A DNA stretch of 64,000 nt from assembly GCA_964499985.1 (NCBI GenBank), contig CAZCMX010000001.1:1-64000 (forward strand). The letters are read 5' to 3'. The stretch's first letter is position 1; every line of letters starts with the position of its first letter. Positions 18,401 through 26,260 of the stretch are shown here, in pieces. A program made the translations under genes and the position numbers. A model generated the notes under the pieces. That model did not search any database. It saw nothing but the letters and a program-made list of their open reading frames with translations, and was not told the origin of the DNA. This DNA is from UBA5734 sp964499985 (GTDB lineage Bacteria > Bacillota > Clostridia > Saccharofermentanales > UBA5734).

Positions 18401-19057
18401 GTGCAAAACCACGCCGAGGCTGGCAAAACGATCGCAGCCCTGAAATCGAGCATCAAAGCCCTCGGTCCGGTCAGCCTGGCCGCGATCGATGAATTCCAGA
18501 CCGTGCACGAACGGTTTCTGTTCATGGTCCAGCAGCGCGACGATATCGAAAGCTCACGCCAGAAGCTGCAAAGTGTGATTGCCGAACTGACCGAGGCCAT
18601 GCGCCAGCAATTCGCCCAGCATTTCCACCTGATCAATGAAAATTTCAAAATTGTCTTCGCTGAACTGTTTGGCGGTGGCATGGCTGAAGTCCAGTTGGAA
18701 AATCCGGACGATGTCCTGTCCAGTGGGATCGAGATCAAAGCGCAGCCGCCGGGCAAGAAGCTGCAAAGCCTGCTCTTGCTCTCGGGTGGCGAACGCTGCC
18801 TGACGGCCATTGCCTTGCTGTTTGCCATTCTCAAGCTGCGGCCCACGCCGTTTTGTGTCCTGGATGAGGTTGAGGCGGCGCTTGATGATGCCAATGTTGT
18901 CCGTTTTTCCGAATATATCCGCCGCTATGCCGAAGAATCGCAATTCATCCTGGTCACCCACCGCAAGGGAACCATGGAATCCGCCGATCGCCTCTATGGT
19001 GTCACGATGCAGGAAAGAGGCATCTCCCGGATCTTATCGATGCAGTTGACCGGTTGA
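15494..19057 (+). CDS. smc: Chromosome segregation protein SMC
   Basis: SMC is the long ATPase arm of bacterial condensin, working with ScpA and ScpB to organise and separate chromosomes. The 1187-residue protein has Walker A GPNGSGKS at residues 31-38, a first coiled coil (about 165-500), a flexible hinge (about 510-660), a second coiled coil (about 670-1010), and the C-terminal head with signature LLSGGERCLTA and Walker B FCVLDEVEAALDD. Long, regularly spaced E/Q/L-rich stretches agree with coiled coils. GGAGTGATC precedes the ATG. scpAB are not in the window. Confidence 0.97.
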   Translation: MHLKTLEIQGFKSFPERTVIDFHPGVTAIVGPNGSGKSNVTDAIRWVLGEQSVKTLRGARMEDVIFTGTQSRRAMSYAEVSITFDNSDRALPVEYTELCVTRRLYRSGDSEYLLNQTTVRLKDITTLFMDTGLGRDGYSIVGQGRVDDILSHRSEDRRRIFEEASGIVKFKTRKEESERKLLQTEQNLVRINDIIQELSERIEPLSQQAETARQFLRLSDELKTVEIALILDSIGQNESSIAAAQAEKQLLENDWMIEQDKLVSLRDEHRTTTESIRAIEQQMELLREQFNQENNRMGILSSQKAANVERTEQLQKRIEQSGVLHQDLASQIESLQEDLAARTKKSETLSRQHDHFSRQLQAAEQAMQAVLAQLSVSERQVEALKTDLEAKTEAIYEQKNRVGQLKGQLPLIENRRRTLSNDQMAQISDWDRIGLQHEEASESLKRVQSAFQSEESAKFKLQQAMESTREMLHQAHAESEKLRQSQRNDQYRLQTLLELEKSHEGYAESVKRILGQAAENPAFGQGIIGTLGELIRVQPDLELALETALGPAVSNLVTDTEATASRLISYLKENRAGRATFLPIATIRGRRLESSTLSQLQSMSGFIGLASDLVTADASLRAILESLLGRIVIARQLSDATAMARKIQYSCRIVTLEGDVVNPGGSLTGGFNRRGSSGVLGRGREIEILRLRLVETEEKIKTAIETEAEQDTLLKQLASQLSAVEHQLLQLSHQKIRDEAQMNALSEQMKQSLALRQRLEAEQDALARQAQGLTGQMNQLEQAIVLEEQQIALIRQKISQQEGASKMDQQRRDELREELSDLKVSLHSITESLQASHEILERIERERQTIHDRQTRSQAEVAEFAAEIEHLTAQTRELDQTIAKAHQASLALSEQVRQENARREALEASQARFFDTLEAQSARISALQTEIGKTTAKIERLELAGDEARNRLWESYELTVQTAQAWRQPVQNHAEAGKTIAALKSSIKALGPVSLAAIDEFQTVHERFLFMVQQRDDIESSRQKLQSVIAELTEAMRQQFAQHFHLINENFKIVFAELFGGGMAEVQLENPDDVLSSGIEIKAQPPGKKLQSLLLLSGGERCLTAIALLFAILKLRPTPFCVLDEVEAALDDANVVRFSEYIRRYAEESQFILVTHRKGTMESADRLYGVTMQERGISRILSMQLTG

Positions 19058-19134
19058 CAGGCCTGGCTTGATTCGGGCAAAGTCAGGAACCCCCCCCGGG
19101 AAAAGTGCGCCACTGAAGAAAGGAAATCATCACC

Positions 19135-20049
19135 ATGGGTCTATTTGATACATTTCGCAAAGGCTTGCAGAAAACCCGCGATTTCGTCACCGAAGGCATC
19201 AACCGAATTGCTGCCAATATGGGATTTTTTGACGAGGATATGCTCGATGAGCTGGAGATGCTGCTGGTCCAGGCCGATGTTGGTGCCGCTTGCTCGATCC
19301 ATCTGATGAATAAAGTCCGTCAGGAAATCAAAGCCACCGGCAATGCCTCGCGCCAGACGGTCATTTCGACTTTACATCAGGAAATGCTAGCCGTACTTGG
19401 CCAGGCCAAGCCGCTGGCCTTCAATAAGGGCCAGCTCAATATTCTCCTGATGGTGGGCGTCAATGGCACCGGCAAGACGACTACGGCCGGCAAGATCTGT
19501 GCCCGCTATCAAAAACTGGGGTTCAAAATCTTACTGGGTGCGGCAGATACCTTCCGGGCCGCTGCGATCGAGCAGTTGACCCATTGGGGCGAACGGTCAG
19601 GCACACCGGTGATCGCCCACCAGGAGGGGTCGGATCCGGCAGCGGTCGTCTTCGATGCCATCCAGGCAGCCAAATCACGGGGTATTGATCTGCTGATCCT
19701 GGATACGGCTGGCCGTCTGCACAATAAGGCCAACCTGATGAACGAGCTGGGCAAAATCCGCCGCATCATCCAGCGCGAAGCGCCCTCCGCCAAGGTTGAA
19801 ACCTTGCTGGTGATTGACGCGACGACGGGCCAGAATGCCGTGACCCAGGCCAAGGTGTTCACTGAGGTGGCTGAGGTCACCAGCCTGGCGATCACCAAGC
19901 TGGATGGCAATGCCAAGGGCGGTGTCGCCTTGGCGGTCGCCCACGAAACGCATACCCCGATTGCCCTGGCGGGCTTGGGCGAAAAGCTCGACGACCTGAT
20001 GGATTTCGATCCCCAGGCCTTCGTCGAATCCTTGTTGCCAAAGCCTTAG
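19135..20049 (+). CDS. ftsY: Signal recognition particle receptor FtsY
   Basis: FtsY docks SRP-ribosome complexes at the membrane and is the partner GTPase of Ffh (encoded at 20492). The 304-residue protein has a short N-terminal four-helix part and the NG GTPase domain: GVNGTGKTTTAGK (P loop), DTFRAAAIEQL, DTAGR and TKLDGNAKGG. It lacks the long acidic A domain of the E. coli protein, as usual in Firmicutes. AAAGGAAATC lies before the ATG. It follows smc by 77 nt, a gap that contains a run of ten cytosines. The gene ends 23 nt before a perfect palindrome. Confidence 0.96.
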   Translation: MGLFDTFRKGLQKTRDFVTEGINRIAANMGFFDEDMLDELEMLLVQADVGAACSIHLMNKVRQEIKATGNASRQTVISTLHQEMLAVLGQAKPLAFNKGQLNILLMVGVNGTGKTTTAGKICARYQKLGFKILLGAADTFRAAAIEQLTHWGERSGTPVIAHQEGSDPAAVVFDAIQAAKSRGIDLLILDTAGRLHNKANLMNELGKIRRIIQREAPSAKVETLLVIDATTGQNAVTQAKVFTEVAEVTSLAITKLDGNAKGGVALAVAHETHTPIALAGLGEKLDDLMDFDPQAFVESLLPKP

Positions 20050-20072
20050 ACCATCATAAAACCGATGCACCA

Positions 20073-20112
20073 CCGATGCATTGTCAAGTAAATATACTTG
20101 ACAATGCATCGG
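20073..20112. repeat. Perfect 40-nt palindrome at the ylxM promoter
   Basis: Two perfectly complementary 18-bp arms (20073-20090, beginning CCGATGCATTG, and 20095-20112, ending CAATGCATCGG) flank a 4-nt AATA spacer. The right arm contains the TTGACA -35 element of the predicted ylxM-ffh promoter. A partial copy of the outer arm (ACCGATGCAC, 20061-20070) lies just upstream as a direct repeat. There is no T run, so it is not a standard terminator. It could be an operator, a processing hairpin for ftsY mRNA, or both. Confidence 0.9.
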
Positions 20113-20126
20113 GTTTCCAGTATTCT
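20098..20126 (+). promoter_or_regulatory. Promoter of ylxM-ffh, likely leaderless
   Basis: TTGACA at 20098-20103 and TATTCT at 20121-20126 are exactly 17 bp apart. A start seven bases after the -10 would fall at or next to the A of the ylxM ATG at 20134, leaving no 5' leader. The -35 is inside the palindrome at 20073-20112. Confidence 0.55.
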
Positions 20127-20133
20127 GAACCAG

Positions 20134-20481
20134 ATGAAACGCCTTGAAGCAGATATCCAGGATTACCGGACTGTTGTCCTGTGGCTAGACTTTTACAGTC
20201 AGCTGCTGACCGCCCGCACCCGCGAGGTGCTGGAGCTGCATTATAACGAGGACATGACCCTCAGTGAGATTGCCGAGCATCTGGCGATCACGCGCCAGGG
20301 GGTGCATGACAAGTTCCGCCAGGGCCTGCAGCAGCTGATGGACTATGAAGCCAAGCTCGGCCTGGTCCAGCGTTTCCTCACCCAGAAAGAACAGATTGCC
20401 CAGGTGATTGCCGATCTTGACCAGGGCCAGGCAGAAAAAGCCAGGTCCACACTGGTTCGTTTGCACCAGTCACTCGGATAA
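20134..20481 (+). CDS. ylxM: YlxM-family SRP-associated DNA-binding-like protein
   Basis: YlxM proteins accompany ffh in Firmicutes and resemble sigma-70 region 4; in some species they act as an SRP accessory factor. The 115-residue product has the family core LDFYSQLLTARTREVLELHY followed by a helix-turn-helix (MTLSEIAEHLAITRQGVHDK, about residues 42-62) and a charged C-terminal helix. The frame is open from a TTG at 20098, but neither that codon nor the ATG at 20104 has a ribosome binding site, and both overlap the palindrome. The ATG at 20134 matches the family N-terminus. It has no leader if the promoter at 20098-20126 is used. ffh starts 10 nt later. Confidence 0.85.
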   Translation: MKRLEADIQDYRTVVLWLDFYSQLLTARTREVLELHYNEDMTLSEIAEHLAITRQGVHDKFRQGLQQLMDYEAKLGLVQRFLTQKEQIAQVIADLDQGQAEKARSTLVRLHQSLG

Positions 20482-20491
20482 CGGAGGCAGC

Positions 20492-21847
20492 ATGGCACTT
20501 TTCGAAGGCCTGTCCGCAAAATTACAGGACATCACGGCGAAAATGCGCGGCAAGTCCCGCGTCACAGAGCAAGACATCAAGGACATGATGCGGGAGATCC
20601 GCCTGGCCTTGCTCGAGGCGGATGTCAATTTCACCGTGGTCAAGGAACTCGTCGCCGAGATTTCCGAAAAGAGCAAGGGCGTCGAAGTCATGGAGAGCCT
20701 GACGCCCGGCCAGCAGGTGGTCAAAATCGTCCACGAGTCGCTGGTTGACATTCTGGGCCAGACCAATAGCAAGCTGCTCGTTTCGCCTTCCGGCTTTACG
20801 GTGATCATGCTCTACGGTCTCCAGGGTGCCGGCAAAACCACCACCGCTGCCAAGATGGCCCTGATGCTCAAGAAAAAGGGCAAGAAACCGATGCTGACAT
20901 CGGTTGACGTCCACCGTCCGGCGGCGGCCCGCCAGCTTGAAATCCTGGCCAAGTCTGTCGAAATCCCCTGTTTTATCCAGCCTGAGGAAAAGGATGCCGT
21001 CAAGATCGCCCGTCAGGCGGTTGACCGGGCCAAATACCTGCTTTGTGACACCCTGATCGTCGATACCGCCGGCCGGATGACCATTGACACCGAGATGATG
21101 GCGGAGCTCAAGGCCATCGGCAAGGTTGTCAACCCCACTGAGAAGCTCCTGATCGTCGATGCGATGATCGGCCAGGAAGCGGTGAATGTCGCCCTCGGCT
21201 TTGACAAGGAAATCGGCCTCGATGGCTTCATCATGACCAAGCTCGATGGTGATGCCCGGGGTGGTGCCGCCCTGTCGATCCGCAAGATCACGGGTAAGCC
21301 GATCAAGCTGATCTGTGTCGGTGAAAAAATCGACGCCATCGAGGAATACTACCCCGACCGCATGGCATCACGCATCCTCGGCATGGGCGATGTCTTGTCC
21401 CTGATTGAAAAGGCCACGGCTAACCTGGACGAGAAGAAGGCCGCCGAAGCCTTCGACAAGCTGAAAAAGAATCAGTTCACCCTCGAGGATATGCTGTCGC
21501 AATTTGAAGAGGTCAAGAAAATGGGCTCGATCAAGGATGTCCTGTCGATGCTGCCGGGCATGGGCAATAAGGCCATCCCTGATGAGCACATCGACGAGCG
21601 GGCCATCGACCGCAGTGCGGCGATCATCCGTTCGATGACCCGAAAAGAACGGCAAAACCCAGGCCTGCTGAATGCCAGCCGGAGAAAGCGCATTGCCGCC
21701 GGCTCTGGCACCACCGTCCAGGATGTCAACCGGCTGATCAAGCAATTTGAAGAAACCCAGAAAATGATGAAACAATTTTCCGGCATGATGAAGGGCAAGG
21801 GCCGGATGCCCAATTTTGGTTTTGGCAAACGCGGTTTTCCGTTCTGA
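20492..21847 (+). CDS. ffh: Signal recognition particle protein Ffh
   Basis: Ffh is the protein part of SRP. It binds signal sequences and the 4.5S/6S RNA. The 451-residue protein has the N and G domains (GLQGAGKTTTAAK, DVHRPAAARQL, DTAGR, TKLDGDARGG) and the methionine-rich M domain (about 300-450: SMLPGMGNK, MMKQFSGMMKGKGRMP). The ATG at 20492 follows CGGAGG; the frame is open further upstream but inside ylxM. The SRP RNA gene is not in the window. It is downstream of ylxM and upstream of rpsP, the usual Firmicute order. Confidence 0.97.
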   Translation: MALFEGLSAKLQDITAKMRGKSRVTEQDIKDMMREIRLALLEADVNFTVVKELVAEISEKSKGVEVMESLTPGQQVVKIVHESLVDILGQTNSKLLVSPSGFTVIMLYGLQGAGKTTTAAKMALMLKKKGKKPMLTSVDVHRPAAARQLEILAKSVEIPCFIQPEEKDAVKIARQAVDRAKYLLCDTLIVDTAGRMTIDTEMMAELKAIGKVVNPTEKLLIVDAMIGQEAVNVALGFDKEIGLDGFIMTKLDGDARGGAALSIRKITGKPIKLICVGEKIDAIEEYYPDRMASRILGMGDVLSLIEKATANLDEKKAAEAFDKLKKNQFTLEDMLSQFEEVKKMGSIKDVLSMLPGMGNKAIPDEHIDERAIDRSAAIIRSMTRKERQNPGLLNASRRKRIAAGSGTTVQDVNRLIKQFEETQKMMKQFSGMMKGKGRMPNFGFGKRGFPF

Positions 21848-21926
21848 TTCCCCCTCGGGACAGAAGCAAGACTGATATGCAGATAGAAAATCCACTCAGG
21901 ATCAAATCATTTGGAGGTACCTAACA

Positions 21927-22172
21927 ATGGCAGTAAAAATCAGACTGAAGCGCATGGGCGCCAAGAAAGCTCCGTTCTACCGCGTCGTGGTAGCCGATTC
22001 CCGTTATCCGCGTGATGGCCGTTTCATCGAAGAAATCGGCACCTACAATCCGCTGACCGAGCCGGCCGATGTCAAGATCGACGCCGAAGCCGCCAAGAAA
22101 TGGATTGCCAATGGCGCCCAGCCCACGGACACCGTTCGTGCCCTTTTGAAGAAGAACGGCATCATCGGCTAA
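21927..22172 (+). CDS. rpsP: 30S ribosomal protein S16
   Basis: S16 is a small-subunit assembly protein. The 81-residue product starts MAVKIRLKRMGAKKAPFYR and contains VADSRYPRDGRFIEEIGTYNP, both hallmark S16 segments. TTGGAGG precedes the ATG. It leads the rpsP-khpA-rimM-trmD run, genes linked by ribosome assembly and tRNA modification. I see no clear promoter in the 79 nt after ffh. Confidence 0.97.
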   Translation: MAVKIRLKRMGAKKAPFYRVVVADSRYPRDGRFIEEIGTYNPLTEPADVKIDAEAAKKWIANGAQPTDTVRALLKKNGIIG

Positions 22173-22193
22173 TAACAGTTTGGAGGTCAGGCT

Positions 22194-22421
22194 ATGAAAG
22201 AACTGCTCAGCACGATCGTGCGACCCCTGGTCAGCGATCCTGACGCGGTCAGCATCAAGCAGGTCGACCGTGGCCATACCATTGTGCTTGAACTGCACGT
22301 GGCCCCGACAGACATGGGCAAGATCATCGGCAAGCAAGGTCGCCGGGCCCAGGCCATCCGGGCGATTGTCAAGGCACGCGCCGCCCGTCTGGGCAAGCGC
22401 GTGATCGTCGATATCATCTGA
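22194..22421 (+). CDS. khpA: KH-domain RNA-binding protein KhpA
   Basis: This 75-residue protein is a single KH domain with the GxxG-type motif GKIIGKQGRRAQAIR. KhpA pairs with KhpB in Firmicutes and binds many RNAs, affecting cell elongation and division. It sits between rpsP and rimM as in most relatives. TTTGGAGG gives a strong ribosome binding site, and the stop overlaps rimM by one base (TGATG). Confidence 0.93.
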   Translation: MKELLSTIVRPLVSDPDAVSIKQVDRGHTIVLELHVAPTDMGKIIGKQGRRAQAIRAIVKARAARLGKRVIVDII

Positions 22422-22972
22422 TGGTCAAGCAGACGACACCCTTGCGCGACATTCTCCATATCGGCCGGATCACTGGAGCCCACGGTCTGCAGGGGGAGCT
22501 GAAAATCCACCCGCTGACGGATGATCCAAAACGGTTTACAGACCTGAAGGATTGTCTGATCGTTTCCGATGATGAAAAAGAACGGGTGCCAGCGAAAGCA
22601 GCTGGCGCCCGGTTTTTCAATGACCAGGTGCTGCTCAGGCTCGAGGGGGTTACAGACCGCACAGCGGCCGAGCACCTCAAGGGCCGCCTGATCAGCGTCA
22701 CCCGGGAACATGCCGTGGCCTTGCCACCGGATACCTGGTTCATTTGCGACCTTCTGGGCTGCGAGGTCTTTGACCGCCGCCATGGCCTTCTCGGCCAGCT
22801 CAAGGATATCCAGTCCGGCACAGCCCAGGATGTCTATGTCGTGGCCCAGGCCGGCCAGAAGGACCTGCTGTTTCCAGCCCGCAAAACCATCCTCAGAATG
22901 GTTGATCTGGAGGCCAGGCGAATCGAAGTCGATTTGCCTGACGGACTGTTCGAAATCTACCGGGAAGCCTGA
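22421..22972 (+). CDS. rimM: Ribosome maturation factor RimM
   Basis: RimM helps mature the 30S head by binding S19. The 183-residue protein has the N-terminal RimM barrel (IGRITGAHGLQGELKIHPLTDDPKRF) and a C-terminal PRC-barrel (FICDLLGCEVFD... PARKTILRMVDLEARRIEVDLPDGL). Its start overlaps khpA and it is followed 9 nt later by trmD. Length and order match the family. Confidence 0.95.
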   Translation: MVKQTTPLRDILHIGRITGAHGLQGELKIHPLTDDPKRFTDLKDCLIVSDDEKERVPAKAAGARFFNDQVLLRLEGVTDRTAAEHLKGRLISVTREHAVALPPDTWFICDLLGCEVFDRRHGLLGQLKDIQSGTAQDVYVVAQAGQKDLLFPARKTILRMVDLEARRIEVDLPDGLFEIYREA

Positions 22973-22981
22973 GAGCGATTC

Positions 22982-23752
22982 ATGGCACTGCGCTTTTCAG
23001 TTCTGACCCTTTTCCCGGAGCTGGTTGAGACGGTTGTCCAGGCCAGCATCACCGGCCGGGCCATCAAAAACGGCCTGATCGAGCTCAATGCGGTCCAGAT
23101 CCGCGACTTTGCCGTCAATGCCTATGGCCAGGTGGATGACGCCTTGTACGGTGGCGGCACAGGGATGCTTTTACGCCCCGAACCGGTCTATGCAGCCTGG
23201 CTTCATGCCACCGGCCAGACTGGCCAGGCTGTGCCGGATCACCATCCCCAGGCGGTCCGGACCATCGCCCTGTCCCCCAAAGGCAGGGTTCTCACTCAGG
23301 CCGTGGTCGAGGATCTGGCGGTCTGCCCGCATCTGGTCCTGGTCTGCGGCCATTACGAAGGGATTGACCAGCGTGTCCTTGACTGTGTGGTTGATGAGGA
23401 GCTCTCCATCGGCGACTATGTCCTGACGGGCGGCGAGATCGCCGCAACGGTGCTGATTGATGCGGTATCCCGTCTGGTGCCAGGGGTTCTGCCAGATCAG
23501 GCAGCGCACGAGCAGGAATCGCATAGTCTGGGCCGCCTTGAGCACCCGCAGTACACCCGGCCGGCCAACTGGCATGGTTATTCTGTTCCAGATGTCCTGA
23601 TGTCTGGTCATCAAGCCAAGATCGAACGTTATCAATATCTGGCCAGCTTGCAGGATACCATGCTTAAACGGCCGGATTTATTCAATCAAATGCGGCTTTC
23701 TGCAGCTGATTATCAGGAATTGATCGAATTCACTTGCCAGAACCCCAAGTGA
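22982..23752 (+). CDS. trmD: tRNA (guanine-37-N1)-methyltransferase
   Basis: TrmD methylates G37 of tRNAs reading CNN and some other codons, preventing frameshifts. The 256-residue protein has the trefoil-knot SAM site seen in SPKGR, LVCGHYEGIDQRV and SIGDYVLTGGE. It ends with the conserved LKRPDLF segment. The gene follows rimM by 9 nt. A promoter for rplS lies in its last codons and just beyond. Confidence 0.97.
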   Translation: MALRFSVLTLFPELVETVVQASITGRAIKNGLIELNAVQIRDFAVNAYGQVDDALYGGGTGMLLRPEPVYAAWLHATGQTGQAVPDHHPQAVRTIALSPKGRVLTQAVVEDLAVCPHLVLVCGHYEGIDQRVLDCVVDEELSIGDYVLTGGEIAATVLIDAVSRLVPGVLPDQAAHEQESHSLGRLEHPQYTRPANWHGYSVPDVLMSGHQAKIERYQYLASLQDTMLKRPDLFNQMRLSAADYQELIEFTCQNPK

Positions 23753-23762
23753 CTGCTATACT
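23734..23762 (+). promoter_or_regulatory. Promoter of rplS
   Basis: TTGCCA (23734-23739) and TATACT (23757-23762) have an ideal 17-bp spacing. The -35 lies inside trmD, so rplS probably has its own strong promoter in addition to read-through, with a leader of about 70 nt. Confidence 0.65.
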
Positions 23763-23837
23763 TTCAACGGTTATTACGGATGGTCCGCTGCTCAATTGCG
23801 TGCATGAACATCCTGAAAAAGAGAGGAGGAACGCAAT

Positions 23838-24188
23838 ATGAATCTGGTTTCCGTAATTGAAAACGAACAGCTCCGTTCAGACCTGCCGTCAGTTGATATC
23901 GGTGATTTCGTCAAAGTTCACCTGAAGATCAAAGAAGGCAACCGCGAACGTGTCCAGGTCTTCGAAGGCACCATCATTGCCAAGAAGGGCGCTGGCCTGA
24001 CTGAAACCATGACGGTTCGCCGCCTGTCTTATGGCGTCGGTGTCGAACGAATTCTGCCCGTCCATTCGCCGAAGATCGACAAGATCGAGATCGTGCGCAA
24101 GGGTAAAATCAGAAGAGCCAAGCTGTACTACCTGCGTGACCGCGTCGGCAAAGCCGCCAAAGTCAAGGAAAAACTGGTCAGCAAGTAA
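23838..24188 (+). CDS. rplS: 50S ribosomal protein L19
   Basis: L19 lies at the interface of the two ribosomal subunits. The 116-residue protein has the classic sequence IGDFVKVHLKIKEGNRERVQVFEGT and ends in YLRDRVGKAAKVKEK. AGAGGAGG gives an excellent ribosome binding site. It has its own promoter and terminator, so it can be expressed apart from rimM-trmD. Confidence 0.98.
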   Translation: MNLVSVIENEQLRSDLPSVDIGDFVKVHLKIKEGNRERVQVFEGTIIAKKGAGLTETMTVRRLSYGVGVERILPVHSPKIDKIEIVRKGKIRRAKLYYLRDRVGKAAKVKEKLVSK

Positions 24189-24210
24189 TTGGATTTCACT
24201 TGATCTGGAA

Positions 24211-24241
24211 AGAGGCCTGTTGCAGGTCTCTTTTCTTTTTC
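24211..24241 (+). terminator. Intrinsic terminator after rplS
   Basis: AGAGGCCTG pairs with CAGGTCTCT (one G-U pair) around a 3-nt loop, followed by TTTCTTTTTC. It lies 22 nt past the rplS stop. Confidence 0.82.
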
Positions 24242-24305
24242 TTATCCTGTCAGTATCCACCGGTTCCAGCTTTGCGGACCGACTCTGTTTCAAGGGAGGA
24301 CATAC

Positions 24306-25163
24306 ATGGACGTCAACTGGTTTCCTGGCCATATGGCCAAAACCTTGCGCGAAATGCGCGACCAGATTAAGCAGGTCGACCTGGTTGTCGAAACCTGCGA
24401 TGCCCGGATTCCGGAAAGCAGTCGCAATCCTGAGCTGGACCGTCTCCTGGGCAGCAAGCCGCGGATTCTGGTCCTGAACAAGGCAGACCTGGCGGATCCG
24501 GTCCAGACCAGCCGCTGGCTGGACTATTACCAGAAGGCCCAGATTCCTGTCCTGGCCTGCGAAGGCAATCGCCGTGCCACGTTGGACCCATTACGCAAGC
24601 TGATCATCAGCATGAATCAGCACAAAATCGACGCGGCCAAGGCCAAGGGGCGCCTGATCCGGCCAATCCGGGTCATGGTGGTCGGTATTCCTAATACGGG
24701 CAAATCGACCATCATCAATGCGTTGAGTGGCCGGAAGATTGCCGTCACCGCCGACCGGCCGGGGGTGACCCGTCAGGCCAACTGGTCCAAAGCCGGCACG
24801 GAGCTGGAGCTGCTCGATACACCAGGGGTGCTCTGGCCGAAGCTGGGCAGCCCCTCCAGCCAGCGCCGCCTGGCAGCCAGCGGCGCGATCAAGGATGATG
24901 TCCTGCCGATCGAGGAGATCGCCATGGAGGTCCTGCATGACCTGTGCCAGGACTATCCGCAGCTGATCCAGGACCGCTACAAGCTCGAGCAGCTGGAAGG
25001 CGAACCCCTCCAGCTCATGGAAACGGCTTGCCGCCGCCGTGGCTGCCTGCTGCCGGGCAACAGGCCGGACTATACCCGGTTCGCCGTGCTGTTCCTCGAC
25101 GAACTCAGGGCCGGTAAAATTGGCCGGATCACGCTGGAACGACCAGCTGCCGGCAGTTATTGA
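24306..25163 (+). CDS. rbgA: Ribosome biogenesis GTPase RbgA
   Basis: RbgA (YlqF) drives late maturation of the 50S subunit in Firmicutes. The 285-residue protein is a circularly permuted GTPase: the G4 motif LNKADLAD comes before the P loop GIPNTGKST and the G3 motif DTPGVLWPK. The N-terminus MDVNWFPGHMAKTLREM is diagnostic. AAGGGAGG precedes the ATG. It follows the rplS terminator by about 65 nt and leads rnhB and yraN. Confidence 0.96.
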   Translation: MDVNWFPGHMAKTLREMRDQIKQVDLVVETCDARIPESSRNPELDRLLGSKPRILVLNKADLADPVQTSRWLDYYQKAQIPVLACEGNRRATLDPLRKLIISMNQHKIDAAKAKGRLIRPIRVMVVGIPNTGKSTIINALSGRKIAVTADRPGVTRQANWSKAGTELELLDTPGVLWPKLGSPSSQRRLAASGAIKDDVLPIEEIAMEVLHDLCQDYPQLIQDRYKLEQLEGEPLQLMETACRRRGCLLPGNRPDYTRFAVLFLDELRAGKIGRITLERPAAGSY

Positions 25164-25178
25164 GCAGGAGCAAGGCCC

Positions 25179-25820
25179 ATGGTGAAGATCAGCGAGCAGG
25201 ACAGATATATCCTGCTGGACCACTATGAACAAAAAGCCCGTACCGAAGGGTTTCGTGCCATTGCCGGGGTCGACGAGGCCGGGCGCGGACCTCTGGCCGG
25301 GCCAGTTGCGGCAGCGGCAGTCATCCTGGATCCGGCCCGGCCGATCCTGGGCCTGAATGATTCGAAAAAACTCAGCGAAGCGAAACGGGAAGCTCTGTAT
25401 GACCAGATCGTGGACCGGGCCCTGGCCTGGTCGGTCATTCTGGTTGATGCCCAGGAAATCGACCGGATCAATATCCTGCAGGCGACGAAAAAGGCCATGC
25501 GCAAGGCCGTCACCAGTCTGGCCATCGAACCAGATCTGCTGCTTGTCGATGCCGTTGCCCTGGACCAGGTTCCGGGAACAGTCTGGCCCATTGTCAAAGG
25601 CGATGCCCAATCGAATTCAATCGCGGCCGCTTCGATCCTGGCCAAGGTGACCCGGGACCGTCTGATGCAAGAGCTGGACCACATGTATCCGGACTATGGA
25701 CTGGCCCAGCATAAAGGCTATGGAACGGCTTTGCATTATGCGGCTTTGCGGCAATTGGGCCTGACCCCCATCCATCGCCGTTCGTTCTTAAGAAACCTTT
25801 CCGAGCATGAGCGCCTTTGA
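25179..25820 (+). CDS. rnhB: Ribonuclease HII
   Basis: RNase HII removes single ribonucleotides from DNA and cleaves RNA-DNA junctions. The 213-residue protein has the catalytic motif GVDEAGRGPLAGPV, a second acid site in LLVDAVAL and the DHMYPDYGLAQHKGYGT segment. It begins 15 nt after rbgA and overlaps yraN by 14 nt. Together with rnhA at 1048 the cell has both RNase H types. Confidence 0.96.
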   Translation: MVKISEQDRYILLDHYEQKARTEGFRAIAGVDEAGRGPLAGPVAAAAVILDPARPILGLNDSKKLSEAKREALYDQIVDRALAWSVILVDAQEIDRINILQATKKAMRKAVTSLAIEPDLLLVDAVALDQVPGTVWPIVKGDAQSNSIAAASILAKVTRDRLMQELDHMYPDYGLAQHKGYGTALHYAALRQLGLTPIHRRSFLRNLSEHERL

Positions 25821-26226
25821 TGCCGGACAAAACCTGGATCCAGGCCGCCCCAGTTCTGGCAGGCGAGGTCCGGAAAAGACAAGGGGCGATGCCGGTGAGC
25901 TGGCGGTCGCCCGTTATCTTGAAGCCCATGGCTTTGTCTTGCTGGTCCACCAGTATGCCGTTCCCCGGCTCGGTGAAATCGACCTGGTGATGCAAAAAGG
26001 CGGCTGTCTGTATTTCATCGAAGTCAAGGCGAGATCGGGCCCCGAATCCTTTGGCAGCGGTCTCGAGCAGATCACCCGCGACAAAATCAGGAAAATCAGG
26101 AAAACCGCGCTGGCTTATTGCCAAAGCACGGGCAATATGAATACTGAGACAAGGATTCTTGCAGCAGAGGTGCGACTGCAAAATGGTCTGCCGACTGGAA
26201 ATATCCGGATTGTACCGATAACATAG
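25807..26226 (+). CDS. UPF0102/YraN family endonuclease-fold protein
   Basis: This 139-residue protein belongs to the widespread YraN (UPF0102) family, which has a restriction-endonuclease-like fold but no settled function. The core residues are seen in GELAVARYLEAHGF, LGEIDLVMQKG and LYFIEVKARS, matching the E-x..D..E-x-K nuclease pattern. It follows rnhB with a 14-nt overlap, its usual neighbour. A role in DNA processing is plausible from fold only. Confidence 0.88.
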   Translation: MSAFDAGQNLDPGRPSSGRRGPEKTRGDAGELAVARYLEAHGFVLLVHQYAVPRLGEIDLVMQKGGCLYFIEVKARSGPESFGSGLEQITRDKIRKIRKTALAYCQSTGNMNTETRILAAEVRLQNGLPTGNIRIVPIT

Positions 26227-26260
26227 CGCAAAAACCAGCATTATTCGTCTAAAATACGAC

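Noticed and set aside
19085..19100. Run of cytosines before ftsY
   Set aside because: It is a simple homopolymer in a short gap; a phase-variation role would need it within or very near a start codon or spacer, and no promoter is visible there.
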